DNA from: Scytonematopsis contorta HA4267-MV1
GTDB lineage: Bacteria > Cyanobacteriota > Cyanobacteriia > Cyanobacteriales > Nostocaceae
NCBI GenBank assembly: GCA_019359035.1
Contig: JAHHIC010000082.1
Span: forward strand, 16,675-80,674
Direction: 5' to 3'
DNA: 64,000 nucleotides
Below, piece after piece: positions 1 to 8,994 of the stretch. The notes below the pieces were generated by a model. That model searched no databases. It was given only the letters and a program-made list of their open reading frames with translations, and was not told where the DNA came from. The position numbers and the translations under genes are program-made. Each line of letters begins with the position of its first letter. Within the stretch, counting starts at the first letter, position 1.

Positions 1-266
1 GTGTATATTACGGTATTTTTAAATGTAATCGCCGTAGAATTGTTGATTATTCAAATTTAAAAGGTTATTTATGCGACATCTATCAGCTGAGTGGTGTTGC
101 GGATACTTGTGATTTAGATAGTGTTAAACGTGATTATTACGGTAATCTGTTCCCGCTAAATCCTGGGGGTATTATTCCTTCTGGACCGGATATAAGTTAT
201 TTGTGTGAACCACATAATAGAGACAAAACATGTTTAGTCTCTACAAAAGTTGCTTTAGGTTCGTAG
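1..266 (+). CDS. S-glutathionyl-hydroquinone reductase (ECM4/YqjG family), C-terminal part
   Basis: The 3' end of a gene that begins before the window. The frame is open from base 3 to the TAG at 264-266, about 87 residues. It carries signatures of the C-terminal helical domain of glutathionyl-hydroquinone reductases: FKCNRRRIVDY, then a DIYQ.SGVA segment, then YYGN followed by NPGGIIPSGPD. These enzymes are GST-fold proteins that reduce glutathionyl-hydroquinones. The active-site cysteine lies in the missing N-terminal half, so activity cannot be judged. The ending looks natural. Family call is by recognition of motifs only. Confidence 0.75.
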   Translation, partial: VYYGIFKCNRRRIVDYSNLKGYLCDIYQLSGVADTCDLDSVKRDYYGNLFPLNPGGIIPSGPDISYLCEPHNRDKTCLVSTKVALGS

Positions 267-290
267 TAGCGCTTTAGCGCCACATGAAAA

Positions 291-370
291 ATAGTAGGTT
301 GGGTTGAGGCTTTGGGAAACCCAACATTAGTAAATAGTAGGTTGGGTTGAGGCTTTGGGAAACCCAACAT
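291..370. repeat. Two tandem copies of a 37-bp palindromic repeat
   Basis: Identical 37-bp copies at 291-327 and 334-370, separated by 6 bp. Each has the arms GTTGGGTT and AACCCAAC, so each transcript copy could fold into a hairpin. They lie just downstream of the reductase stop and may act as a terminator or be a mobile palindromic element. The copies are directly visible; the role is inferred. Confidence 0.85.
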
Positions 371-402
371 TTTTATTGCTTTTAATTGAGCATAAGGCTA
401 AT

Positions 403-473
403 GATGGGTTACGGCGTTATTATATTTATCGTGTGACACCAGGAGTTATCGTACGCCTAACCCATCCTACATA
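403..473. repeat. Long imperfect inverted repeat between convergent genes
   Basis: The left arm GATGGGTTACGGCG pairs with the right arm CGCCTAACCCATC across about 45 bases. It sits immediately before the minus-strand stop of the ATP-grasp gene, so it may serve as a terminator for genes converging from both sides. Confidence 0.55.
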
Positions 474-476
474 TAG

Positions 477-1304
477 TTAATCTCTGTATTTCCAAGTTTT
501 TCCCCAAGGAGGATTTCCAATATTTTTCCAAAAAGCTTTTGCTAATCTTTCGTTTATTTCATCAAACAATTTTTGATTTCCGACTTCTCGGTCAACATAA
601 TTATATATTCCATCTGTTCCCACTTCTAAAGCATACCATTTTCCTGTTTTATTTTTTAATAGGTCAACCACACCAAAGCTATTATATAAATCGGTTGAGA
701 TTAAAGCTGCTTTAACGACTTCTTGTGCTTCTTTCTCTGGACTTTCACCATATTCATAAATTGCACCTCCCTGATGAGATACCCAAGGATTTTTATTATT
801 TTTATCTTGGAATCTTCTAGCATTAAAGCCGAATATTTCACTATCAACACAATATAATCTATAAACTTCAGGTATTTGCAACTCAATAAATTCTTGGAGT
901 AAGAATGGCTTTGGCCAACCTTTGGGAATTTGACTGATTTTTTCAATAAATCGATGATTGATTCCACCACATCCAATTGGGTATTTTAATATCCATTTAA
1001 TATAGAAATGTTCCGACAAAATTGACTCAACATCTTTTTCATCTTGGACAACAAAAGTTTTTGGTCTTGCTACAGAGAATTGATTAAATCTTTTTTCAAT
1101 ATTTCTCTTATCTGCGGCTATTTTAATCGAATTAATTGGTATAAAGTTATTGATATTATAATTTTCTGATTCTTCGATACAAAGGGTATAATTTATGTCA
1201 CAAAATTTTTCTTGTATTTCTACCCATAAAGCTTCCGAAAGTATGTTAGCTAATTTTTCAAAAGCCCATTTACCATTACTAGTATTAATAATTGCTGGTC
1301 TCAT
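477..1304 (-). CDS. ATP-grasp domain protein, substrate unknown
   Basis: A 275-residue protein with an ATP-grasp pattern. Lys107 lies in LKYPIGCGG (nucleotide-binding lysine and glycine loop), QEFIE at 137-141 is the hinge, Arg149 and Arg163/164 follow, and Asp214 plus Glu227 (VVDLL and LEVGTDG) fit the magnesium ligands. The family joins a carboxylate to an amine or thiol through an acyl phosphate. The N-terminal 80 residues match nothing I recognise, and no precursor peptide gene is visible nearby. It is transcribed divergently from the methyltransferase gene across about 120 bp. A link to that restriction system is possible but unproven. Fold call is moderately sure; substrate unknown. Confidence 0.6.
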   Translation of the reverse strand: MRPAIINTSNGKWAFEKLANILSEALWVEIQEKFCDINYTLCIEESENYNINNFIPINSIKIAADKRNIEKRFNQFSVARPKTFVVQDEKDVESILSEHFYIKWILKYPIGCGGINHRFIEKISQIPKGWPKPFLLQEFIELQIPEVYRLYCVDSEIFGFNARRFQDKNNKNPWVSHQGGAIYEYGESPEKEAQEVVKAALISTDLYNSFGVVDLLKNKTGKWYALEVGTDGIYNYVDREVGNQKLFDEINERLAKAFWKNIGNPPWGKTWKYRD

Positions 1305-1426
1305 ATTTACATAGCCCCTCTATTCATAAATAATTAATTTATATACTTGAGAAAACGAATTTCTTGACTACACATATCAGTACTGGTATACTCATATGGT
1401 TATTTAATGCCTAGGAATTTGTAGCA

Positions 1427-2860
1427 GTGTTAAGTCTAGCAAATGTCTCCAACAGTTTGTCTAATACAGAAAGCCATAGCTTAGGAGAAATTGAAAATCT
1501 TGATACATGTTTACTCCAGGATTTTGAAAGTAAGTTTGTCGTTCAATCCTCACTTACTCGTCCTTTAGTTAGCTTTCAAGCGAACAAAACCAGACCGATT
1601 TATCGATGGTACAAATATAAAGAAGCTTTTTCCGCATCTCTTGTAGAATATTTATTTCAACAATATAAAATTACCCAAGGTAGAATTTTAGACCCATTTG
1701 CAGGTAGTGGAACAGCTTTATTTGCTTGTAGTGGGTTAGGGATAAATGCTGATGGAATTGAGTTATTACCTATAGGTCAGCAAATAATTAACACAAAAAT
1801 ACTTTTAGATACAGAATTTAGCATTGAAGATTTTCAGAGGTTGAAAGCTTGGTCTGAGTTAAAAATTTGGAAAAGCTTTGAAGGAAGAATTGCTTTACTA
1901 GAATTAAGAATCACACAAGGAGCTTATTCTCAAATAACAAAAGATGCAATTGAGCAGTATTTTGCAGCTTGTCAAGAAGAAAATATAAAAGTTAAACAAG
2001 TTCTGCTACTTGCTTTATTATGCATTATGGAATCGATAAGTTATACTCGCAAAGACGGACAGTATCTCCGTTGGGATTACCGTTCTGGTAGAGGACTGGG
2101 AAAAAAAGTATTTAATAAGGGTGAAATTTTAGAATTCGATTATGCTATTTGTAATAAAATTGACGAAATGATTGGTGATTTAGCTCCTTCTACACAGCAA
2201 ATAGAACTTTTCCCAACTGAAAATAATCAAGGTAAAATTCATCTTTACAATGGGTCTTGTCTTGAGGTTATGCCACACTTGGGAGAATGTGAATATGATG
2301 CAATTATCACATCTCCACCCTATTGCAATCGATACGATTACACCCGAACTTATGCATTAGAATTAGCTTTACTAGGTATTTCTGAAAAAGAGTTAGTAAA
2401 ACTTCGGCAAGAAATGTTAAGTTGTACAGTCGAAAATCGTCCCAAAGATTTACTGAGCATTAATTCACAATGGACAACTGCATTAACTTTTGCAGATGAA
2501 CAGAAATTACTACAAGCTATTTTGAAATATTTAGATAACCAAAAAGCACAAGGAATATTAAATAATAATGGTATTCCCAGAATGGTAAGAGGATATTTTT
2601 ATGAAATGGCTTGCATAATACAAGAATGTTTTCGCGTTCTTAAACCTGGAGCACTCCTGTTTATGGTTAATGATAATGTTCGCTATGCAGGTGTTAGTAT
2701 TTCCGTAGATATTATTCTCTCAAATTTAGCCTCTCAACTAGGTTTTATTGTCGAAAATATTCTAGTTTTACCTAGTGATAAAGGTAATAGTAGCCAGCAA
2801 ATGGGAAATCATGGACGAGAATCACTGCGGAAGTGCGTATATGTATGGAAAAAGCTGTAA
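1427..2860 (+). CDS. DNA amino-methyltransferase of an AvaI/BsoBI-type R-M system
   Basis: A 477-residue methyltransferase. The SAM-binding motif DPFAGSGT is at 89-96 and the catalytic motif SPPY at 296-299 ([11 protein letters not shown]). TSPPY-type enzymes methylate exocyclic amino groups (N4-cytosine or N6-adenine). If the partner cuts CYCGRG as AvaI and BsoBI do, N4-cytosine is the likely product. The order SAM motif then catalytic motif argues against a beta-class layout. The start is GTG at 1427; no good upstream ATG exists in frame and the length fits M.AvaI-like enzymes. The endonuclease gene starts 28 bp after the stop, so the two are probably co-transcribed. Modification type is inferred. 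Confidence 0.85.
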   Translation: MLSLANVSNSLSNTESHSLGEIENLDTCLLQDFESKFVVQSSLTRPLVSFQANKTRPIYRWYKYKEAFSASLVEYLFQQYKITQGRILDPFAGSGTALFACSGLGINADGIELLPIGQQIINTKILLDTEFSIEDFQRLKAWSELKIWKSFEGRIALLELRITQGAYSQITKDAIEQYFAACQEENIKVKQVLLLALLCIMESISYTRKDGQYLRWDYRSGRGLGKKVFNKGEILEFDYAICNKIDEMIGDLAPSTQQIELFPTENNQGKIHLYNGSCLEVMPHLGECEYDAIITSPPYCNRYDYTRTYALELALLGISEKELVKLRQEMLSCTVENRPKDLLSINSQWTTALTFADEQKLLQAILKYLDNQKAQGILNNNGIPRMVRGYFYEMACIIQECFRVLKPGALLFMVNDNVRYAGVSISVDIILSNLASQLGFIVENILVLPSDKGNSSQQMGNHGRESLRKCVYVWKKL

Positions 2861-2888
2861 ATTAAATTATGGTTTTTCAGTATTTATT

Positions 2889-3839
2889 ATGTGTTCTTAT
2901 CGCAGCCATCTTCAATCAAGCGACGACCTGATAACAACTTATGAAGCAATTCGTGCAGGTTTTGTTGCTTTAGCGCTGGAGAAAAATCGACGTGCTACAC
3001 CTTATATTTCAGAAGCTAGGATACTTCAAGAAGCAGCTTCTCAAGCTAAAACCCCTCAGGACTTGTTAAAAATAAAGGGTATTGAAATGGGGCTGTTAAC
3101 AGCAGCAGGTTTATCTGATAAATCTCTCGCATATTTGACACCAGAAGATAAAGTAGAAGCTATCAACGGCCTAATTAAAAATTTTCTTGAACTAGCAGGT
3201 ACAAAATTCATAGAAGAATTGGTTTTTAGATTTTTGCTTACTCGTGGTGATACACTTGGTGGCTCAATGCGAAATGTGGGGGGTGCATTAGCACAGAGAA
3301 AATTGACTCGCGCAATTATTTCGACTTTGACAATCGCTGGTATAAGTTATCACTGGCAACATTTGAAAACTAGAAAGTGGGTAGCGATGGCAATTGATGA
3401 CTCAGAAATCGAGTTATCTCTACGAGGAATAAGCTGGGAAAGTGAAAATGGAAATCGTACCCTAGTTTATAACTTAACAGTTCCACTATTTAGAAGTAAT
3501 GTAGATATTTGCTTATTCAACCTTGCTCCTGCTGATTTAGTAGCCAGCAAATTCAATATAGTTGACTCATATGTTGCACTTGGTGAACTTAAAGGTGGTA
3601 TAGACCCTGCAGGTGCAGACGAACATTGGAAAACAGCAAGAACAGCACTTTTACGTATACGTGAAGCTTTTTCTAGAGTTGAGCATTCTCCTCATAGTTT
3701 TTTTGTAGGTGCAGCAATTGAGAGAAGGATGGCAAGTGAAATATGGAATCAATTGGAAAATGGTACTTTAAGTAACGCTGCAAATTTGAATCAAGAAAAT
3801 CAAGTTGCATCTTTTTCTCGTTGGTTATGCAATTTATAA
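2889..3839 (+). CDS. Type II restriction endonuclease, BsoBI/AvaI family
   Basis: A 316-residue protein that I recognise as very close to the BsoBI/AvaI endonucleases, which cut CYCGRG. Characteristic stretches are [35 protein letters not shown] and [16 protein letters not shown]. Asp206 (VDICLF) and Glu233-x-Lys235 (GELKGG) form the PD-(D/E)XK catalytic set and match the spacing in BsoBI. The frame is open upstream into the methyltransferase gene, but ATG 2889 gives the usual family length of about 315 residues and avoids overlap. It probably forms one operon with the methyltransferase. Exact specificity is inferred from family resemblance. Confidence 0.88.
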   Translation: MCSYRSHLQSSDDLITTYEAIRAGFVALALEKNRRATPYISEARILQEAASQAKTPQDLLKIKGIEMGLLTAAGLSDKSLAYLTPEDKVEAINGLIKNFLELAGTKFIEELVFRFLLTRGDTLGGSMRNVGGALAQRKLTRAIISTLTIAGISYHWQHLKTRKWVAMAIDDSEIELSLRGISWESENGNRTLVYNLTVPLFRSNVDICLFNLAPADLVASKFNIVDSYVALGELKGGIDPAGADEHWKTARTALLRIREAFSRVEHSPHSFFVGAAIERRMASEIWNQLENGTLSNAANLNQENQVASFSRWLCNL

Positions 3840-3876
3840 AAAAACTAATTGGGAACAATTAAAAAAGCATTAATTT

Positions 3877-4494
3877 TCATGAATCTTGTTGTGTTTTTAG
3901 CAAAATACCACTTGCTAAAATACCAAGGATTTTATTCACATCTTTGAGATAATATTCACTTAAATCAATGCTTAATATCTGTTCTTCTAGTTTTATAAAT
4001 TGCCAAATACTACCTGTGGTTACAGTACCATAAATTGTTTTTATTCCACTACCAGATTGCTGATTAAAAATTTGGGCTGCAACCATAGATGCTACACATT
4101 GTCCTAAACCAGCATTGATATTTTCTTTTTTAGCCTCTACAATAGTAATTACTGGAGCTGATATAATCAAAATTTCTGGAGATTGGGTAATAATAAAATC
4201 ACAAGTACCGTTTAACCCTTTGCTTTCATCAACACTAAAATCAATTCCAGAAAATAAACTAATTGCCTCTTTTAGTTGTCGTCGTAAATCGACTAAAATT
4301 GGCGCAATAATTAATTCGGAACGAGCTTTTTCGCTATTACTAGCCAAAGCAATTTCAAGGTTATAATCGAGAGTTTCTGTTAGTAAATTGCTGGCAGTTA
4401 ACTCAGGTACAGAAGCAAAGATATCGCGTTTTTCTATAGTAGTTAAGCTAAAAGCTTGCTTGGCTTTAGCTAGAGTAAAATCACTGTAGGGCAT
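3877..4494 (-). CDS. PD-(D/E)XK-like conserved cyanobacterial protein (paralogue 1)
   Basis: A 205-residue protein with a PD-(D/E)XK nuclease-like core: Glu60 (ARSELIIAPIL), Asp99 (CDFIIT), Glu120-Ala-Lys122 (IVEAKKENI) and Gln132 (GLGQC). A paralogue at about 54.0-54.6 kb has the same residues at the same positions. No DNA-binding domain is attached. The family is common in cyanobacteria and its function is not established to my knowledge; candidate roles are a small restriction-like nuclease or a catalytically repurposed fold. It converges with the restriction endonuclease gene (38 bp between stops) and lies upstream of a broken kinase gene. Confidence 0.65.
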   Translation of the reverse strand: MPYSDFTLAKAKQAFSLTTIEKRDIFASVPELTASNLLTETLDYNLEIALASNSEKARSELIIAPILVDLRRQLKEAISLFSGIDFSVDESKGLNGTCDFIITQSPEILIISAPVITIVEAKKENINAGLGQCVASMVAAQIFNQQSGSGIKTIYGTVTTGSIWQFIKLEEQILSIDLSEYYLKDVNKILGILASGILLKTQQDS

Positions 4495-4514
4495 AGAACT
4501 ATCCTTAATAGTTT

Positions 4515-5276
4515 TTATTTTAGCACTGGAAATTCTATCCTAAAGGTCGCACCTTGACCTTTACCGGGGCTTTCCACCTCTACTGTAGCACCATGCAACT
4601 CTACCAAGTGTTTAACAATCGCTAGTCCTAAACCCAAACCTCCATAATTGCGCGTATAACTACCGTCCACTTGCCGAAAACGGTCAAAAACGTAGGGCAA
4701 AAATTTGGAATCAATGCCAATACCAGTATCTTTTATGTTAATTTGAACACTACTTTTAGTATGTTGGAGCCATACATCTACCCGTCCGTCATTAGGTGTA
4801 AACTTGATGGCATTGGAGAGGATATTCCAAACAATCTGTTGCAAGCGGGTTTCGTCACCCATGACAACTACGGATGATGGGGACGAAGAGTGAAATTCTA
4901 TAGTAATGGCTTTAGCACTTGCAGTAAAATATACTGTTTCTATCGCGGCTTTGAGAATTTTAATCAAGTCAACAGATTGAAGTTGCAAATTAAATTTGCC
5001 TTGAATAATCCTAGAAACATCAAGCAAATCATCTACCAAGGCAATTTGCTGTTTAGCATTGCGTTCTATCGTTTCCAGCGCTTGAACTGTTTTTGTAGGC
5101 GTTAGTTTTTGAGCTTGTAGCAGTTTCGTCCAGCCTAAAATAGGGTTGAGGGGGGTTCGCAATTCGTGAGATAATACGGCAAGAAATTCATCCTTAAGAC
5201 GGTTGACTTTTGTTAATTATAGAGTGTGCTTCTGTAAAGAAGATACAAGTTCTGCTCGCTCTAAAGCGAATACCCG
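4515..5276 (-). pseudogene. Sensor histidine kinase, 5'-truncated remnant
   Basis: The minus-strand frame holds a complete kinase core: H-box DEFLAVLSHELRTPLNP, N-box (NILSNAIKFTPN), G1 box (DTGIGI) and G2 box (GLGLGLAI), ending at 4515. An ATG-started reading begins only after the phospho-accepting His, which lies at about 5173. Upstream the frame still reads as kinase linker (VFALERAELVSSLQKHTL) but is cut by a TAA at 5217-5219, then by another at 5277-5279. No sensory domain remains, and the upstream sequence now serves as the leader of a plus-strand Uma2 gene. This looks like a decayed hybrid or sensor kinase. A short non-sensing kinase from a non-AUG start after 5216 cannot be excluded. 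Confidence 0.7.
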
Positions 5277-5350
5277 TTACACCCGCTTACACACGTCGCC
5301 CATCCGCATTTATCAATATTACAATTAAACTACCATCAAAAACACCCATA

Positions 5351-5923
5351 ATGATACTCCAAATCGACCATCACCTAACATTGCAGGAGTTTCTCAACCT
5401 TCCCTCAGGAGAAGGAGATATTACCTATGAACTGGTTAACGGTCAAGCAATCCCTAAAATGACACCAAAAAAATTTCATTCTAGACTGACCCGAACTCTT
5501 TTAGATTTAATTGAAACATGGTGTCACGAAAAAGGAGAAGTTTGTATTGAATTAGCCGTAGCATTAACCCGTAACGACCAGGATTGGGTGCCGACACCAG
5601 ACCTTTTATATATGTCCAACACACGTTTACCAGCAGATTGGGATGAAGATGTTGCTTGTTCCGTTTCCCCAGATTTAGTAATCGAGATTATTTCCCCTGG
5701 TCAAACTTTTGGAGAAATGGCAGGAAAAGCAAAGGATTATTTAGATGCTGGTGTATTGCGGGTTTGGGTGGTAGATAGTAAAGCTAGAAGTATTACAGTC
5801 TTTTTCCCAGATGCTCCACCAAAAACTTATATGAAAGAAGAAGTATTTACAGATAATTTATTTCCAGGACTAAAGTTTACCGCAGAAGATGTTTTTAAGA
5901 TGGCAAAAATACCTACTAAGTAA
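5351..5923 (+). CDS. Uma2 family (DUF820) putative endonuclease
   Basis: A 190-residue Uma2-family protein, expanded in cyanobacteria and built on a restriction-endonuclease-like fold. Asp84 (PTPDLLYM), Glu112 (LVIEIISPGQT) and Lys126 (AGKAKDYLDAGV) fit the PD-(D/E)XK-type site, and YELVNG near 27-32 is the usual N-terminal mark. The frame is open further upstream to 5210, but that extension overlaps the remnant of the histidine kinase, and ATG 5351 gives the standard N-terminus. Function of the family is poorly known. A second, longer member is at about 44.1 kb. Confidence 0.85.
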   Translation: MILQIDHHLTLQEFLNLPSGEGDITYELVNGQAIPKMTPKKFHSRLTRTLLDLIETWCHEKGEVCIELAVALTRNDQDWVPTPDLLYMSNTRLPADWDEDVACSVSPDLVIEIISPGQTFGEMAGKAKDYLDAGVLRVWVVDSKARSITVFFPDAPPKTYMKEEVFTDNLFPGLKFTAEDVFKMAKIPTK

Positions 5924-5970
5924 GTAAGCGAAAATAAACCAAACTATGTAAATAAATGTAAAATTAGCAA

Positions 5971-6012
5971 GTCATCACTCATCACTCAACAGTCAACAGT
6001 CATCAGTCAACA
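5971..6012. repeat. Degenerate heptamer array (AGTCAAC type)
   Basis: Diverged units of AGTCAAC and ATCACTC type run up to 2 bp from the stop codon of the minus-strand exoprotein gene. It belongs to the short heptanucleotide repeat class common in filamentous cyanobacteria. Confidence 0.7.
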
Positions 6013-6013
6013 C

Positions 6014-8857
6014 CTAACACCTTCTCCCCAAAACTACATCCCCATTCTCAAGTTGATAAATATTATCAGCTTCCGCAATATCTTGATTTTGATTATTCTC
6101 AAAACTGTTAAAACTAGTCGAGGAATTTGGCTGAAGTTCTAAAGTGGGAAAAGGTGAAGACGCTAAATCATCAGGAAGTGTTGGAACTCCACCCGTGACA
6201 ATAAAACTTCCACCTGTTCTTTCTCGTCTAGCAATACAACTATTTGCAACCAGTTTTGCTGGGTCAATAATTAACAATGGTAATTCAACTGCACTTTTAC
6301 TGGGGTCAACATCAGGAGTATTAATATCGACTATCCCATTAATACCAGTTTGGGAACTAGCTGTCACACCGCTACCAGACCCCACAAATACACCTTTGCT
6401 AATAATTTGAATATTACCACCTCGTCCTTGAAATGCATTAGCATTAATGTTGCTATTTTGTAAAGCTGTTAACACATCACTATTAATTGTGATATCACCC
6501 CCATCACCACCACCACTTTGTTCTGTACCCGTTCTTGTGGATATGGTACTTTGGTTACCTAGAATTATTCCTGATGCTGTAATCCGAATATTGCCACCTT
6601 GACCTAACAAACTCAAAGCTCTAATACCACCTCTGTCCAATTTGAGTAAATCTGAGACTGTGATATTAATATCTCCTGTGGTTCCAGAACCAAATGCGCT
6701 TGTATCAACCAGAGCATCATCAGCAATCAAAAATTTATGGGTATTGACATTTATATTACCTCCCTTTCCAGTAGATTCCCCGTCTGTATCAGCATACAAT
6801 CCACTTTGACTACCTTGGTTTCTCACGATAGGTCTACCAGCCAGAGCTAATCTTTCTAAAAAATTAGGGTCGCTACCAGATAAAATCACTTGGTCAGATG
6901 CATTCACTGTAATGTTACCGGAATCACCTCTGTCACGGCTAGTAGCCAGAACTTGTCCACCGCTAAAAACTTGCAAGCGGTTAACATTAATGTCAATATT
7001 TCCACCCTTTCCTAATCCACGTGTATTCGCTGCAATTACAGCTCCATTGCTAACAGTCAGAGAGTTAGCCGTGATTTTAATTTCTTTTCCATCCCCAGTA
7101 GACCCTCGTTCAACAGTACTAAAAGCGCTACTAGAGCGTCCGTTAGAACCAACACCATCAAATACGACATCACCTTTTGCGTTAATAATCACACTTCCAG
7201 CGTCTCCCTTTCCTAGGCTTGCAACAAGTAATGATGCGCTATTAGTGACACTTAAAGAATCAGTATTAATAAAAATTTGTCCTGCTTTTCCTGTCGCTGA
7301 TTCAAAGACAGCGCTACCTAATCCACTAGATTCCCCATTAATCCCTACTCCATCTATAGATATTTTATTGGCATTAATAGTAACACTGCCTGCGTCACCT
7401 CTGCCCCTAGTATGAGCAACTACATTCCCTCCATTTGATACAGTTACAGATGGAGCATTCAAAATAATCGTACCACCCTTACCCATAGCATTAGGAAATA
7501 CTTGACTGCCGACACCAGAACTGAATCCGGACTTAGTAGGTGAAACACCATCAATGGTAATTGCATCAGTGGTATTGACTTCTATTTTGCCTGCGTCTCC
7601 TTCACCAAAAGTATGAGCTACGACGTTAGCACCATTCTTCAAGGACATACGTGCTGCATTAATCGTAATTTGACCACCATTACCTTTACCAAGTATCGCT
7701 GCACCCATAACGGTTTCTTGAGGGTTAGTCAATCCATCTAAAGATACATCATCAATAACATTGATTGTGACATTTCCAGCATTTCCTTGTCCTAGATTAT
7801 TAGCAACTAGTTTTGCTCCATCATCAGTTTGGAGCGAGCGTGCTTGAATGTTTATATTACCAGCATTGCCTACAGTTCTGACTTGACTGGTAATTACAGA
7901 ATCATTCTTTACCGCAATAGTTCCTTTGGCATCCAGTATTACACCCCCAGCAGGATAATCTGATGGCTGAGAGTTCGTGTTTGTTTCAGCTCGCACGATA
8001 CTATTATTTAAGACATCGATATTATTACCAGTAATAGAGATAGAACCTGTACCATTTCCATCAGCATTTAATCTGGTGCTATTAATCAGACGAATATCTT
8101 GAAAAGCTGAGACTCCTTGATAACCAAGTTTCCAACCAGAGCCGCTGGGTGTTAAAGAAACTGTATTATTTTCAGCAACACTCCCTAATTCTATTCTACC
8201 GGAAGGTGCCATCAAATTTCCACCATCTATTGTTACTTTTCCACCCACTAATGCTAGAGTTTTTTCGGGTGAAACGGAGCTACTGCGAGAAAAATCGGTT
8301 ATATTTCCTGGGTTGGCTCCAAACTGTAAACCGACGGGTACACTAATAGTCAGTAACGGTGAAGTATCATCCTTTGTAGTAGAAAATTTGAATCCATCAG
8401 CAAAATTTATGCTAGTTGCCGTAGAACCAATAAAAGAACCACCGATACTTAATTTGGCGTTTTGTCCAAAAATAATACCATTGGGATTCAGCAAAAATAG
8501 GTTAGCGTTACCATTAGCACGCAGTAATCCATCAATATTAGAAGCGTTATCACCTGTTACCCGTGAGATAATGTTGCTGATATTTGTCGGATTGTTAAAA
8601 AAGGCTTCACCATTTGTCGGGACAGAAAAATTTTCAAAACTGTGAAATAGATTACCAGAGCGAACTGCACCCCCATCAATTCGGAAAACGTTAGAATCTG
8701 GTGAGGAAATTTGTGTTCGCTCCCTGGGAGGTAATGTAGCGTCAGGAACGACTTGTGCTAGTGTATTTTTAGTATCACACATGCTCATTAGTATTAGTGG
8801 GCATGGTAATAATAGTAACCATCTTCTTTTGTTACTGCTCACAAACTTAATCCTCAA
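6014..8857 (-). CDS. Secreted TPS-domain haemagglutinin-type exoprotein
   Basis: A 947-residue exoprotein. A signal peptide of about 35 residues ends near NTLAQ. Next comes the TPS/haemagglutination activity domain (about 35-170) with NLFHSFENFSVP, NISNIISRVTG and NPNGIIFGQNAKLSIGGSF. The remainder is Gly/Asn/Ser-rich with repeats such as G.GDAG.V.INA and SNGA.V.A.T, expected to form a right-handed beta-helix. Such proteins are exported through an outer-membrane TpsB porin and act as adhesins or surface fibres. No TpsB gene is in the window. It is transcribed divergently from the TPR-CHAT gene across 137 bp, so the two may share control. A short Cys-containing C-terminus (SCIARRERTGG then LGRRC) follows the repeats. 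Confidence 0.88.
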   Translation of the reverse strand: MRIKFVSSNKRRWLLLLPCPLILMSMCDTKNTLAQVVPDATLPPRERTQISSPDSNVFRIDGGAVRSGNLFHSFENFSVPTNGEAFFNNPTNISNIISRVTGDNASNIDGLLRANGNANLFLLNPNGIIFGQNAKLSIGGSFIGSTATSINFADGFKFSTTKDDTSPLLTISVPVGLQFGANPGNITDFSRSSSVSPEKTLALVGGKVTIDGGNLMAPSGRIELGSVAENNTVSLTPSGSGWKLGYQGVSAFQDIRLINSTRLNADGNGTGSISITGNNIDVLNNSIVRAETNTNSQPSDYPAGGVILDAKGTIAVKNDSVITSQVRTVGNAGNINIQARSLQTDDGAKLVANNLGQGNAGNVTINVIDDVSLDGLTNPQETVMGAAILGKGNGGQITINAARMSLKNGANVVAHTFGEGDAGKIEVNTTDAITIDGVSPTKSGFSSGVGSQVFPNAMGKGGTIILNAPSVTVSNGGNVVAHTRGRGDAGSVTINANKISIDGVGINGESSGLGSAVFESATGKAGQIFINTDSLSVTNSASLLVASLGKGDAGSVIINAKGDVVFDGVGSNGRSSSAFSTVERGSTGDGKEIKITANSLTVSNGAVIAANTRGLGKGGNIDINVNRLQVFSGGQVLATSRDRGDSGNITVNASDQVILSGSDPNFLERLALAGRPIVRNQGSQSGLYADTDGESTGKGGNINVNTHKFLIADDALVDTSAFGSGTTGDINITVSDLLKLDRGGIRALSLLGQGGNIRITASGIILGNQSTISTRTGTEQSGGGDGGDITINSDVLTALQNSNINANAFQGRGGNIQIISKGVFVGSGSGVTASSQTGINGIVDINTPDVDPSKSAVELPLLIIDPAKLVANSCIARRERTGGSFIVTGGVPTLPDDLASSPFPTLELQPNSSTSFNSFENNQNQDIAEADNIYQLENGDVVLGRRC

Positions 8858-8994
8858 AAATGCAGTAATACATTAAAAACTTGAATAAAGGATACTTAGC
8901 AATTGAGGCATTTACTATACAAGGAGAACCCGCCTCCGTAGGTTTCACAGCATTGAAATATTATATTACATTTAACTGTGTGTACTGACTTGTC

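Noticed and set aside
2775..2888. Longer N-terminus of the restriction endonuclease
   Set aside because: It overlaps the methyltransferase coding sequence and would exceed the usual family length; ATG 2889 gives 316 residues.
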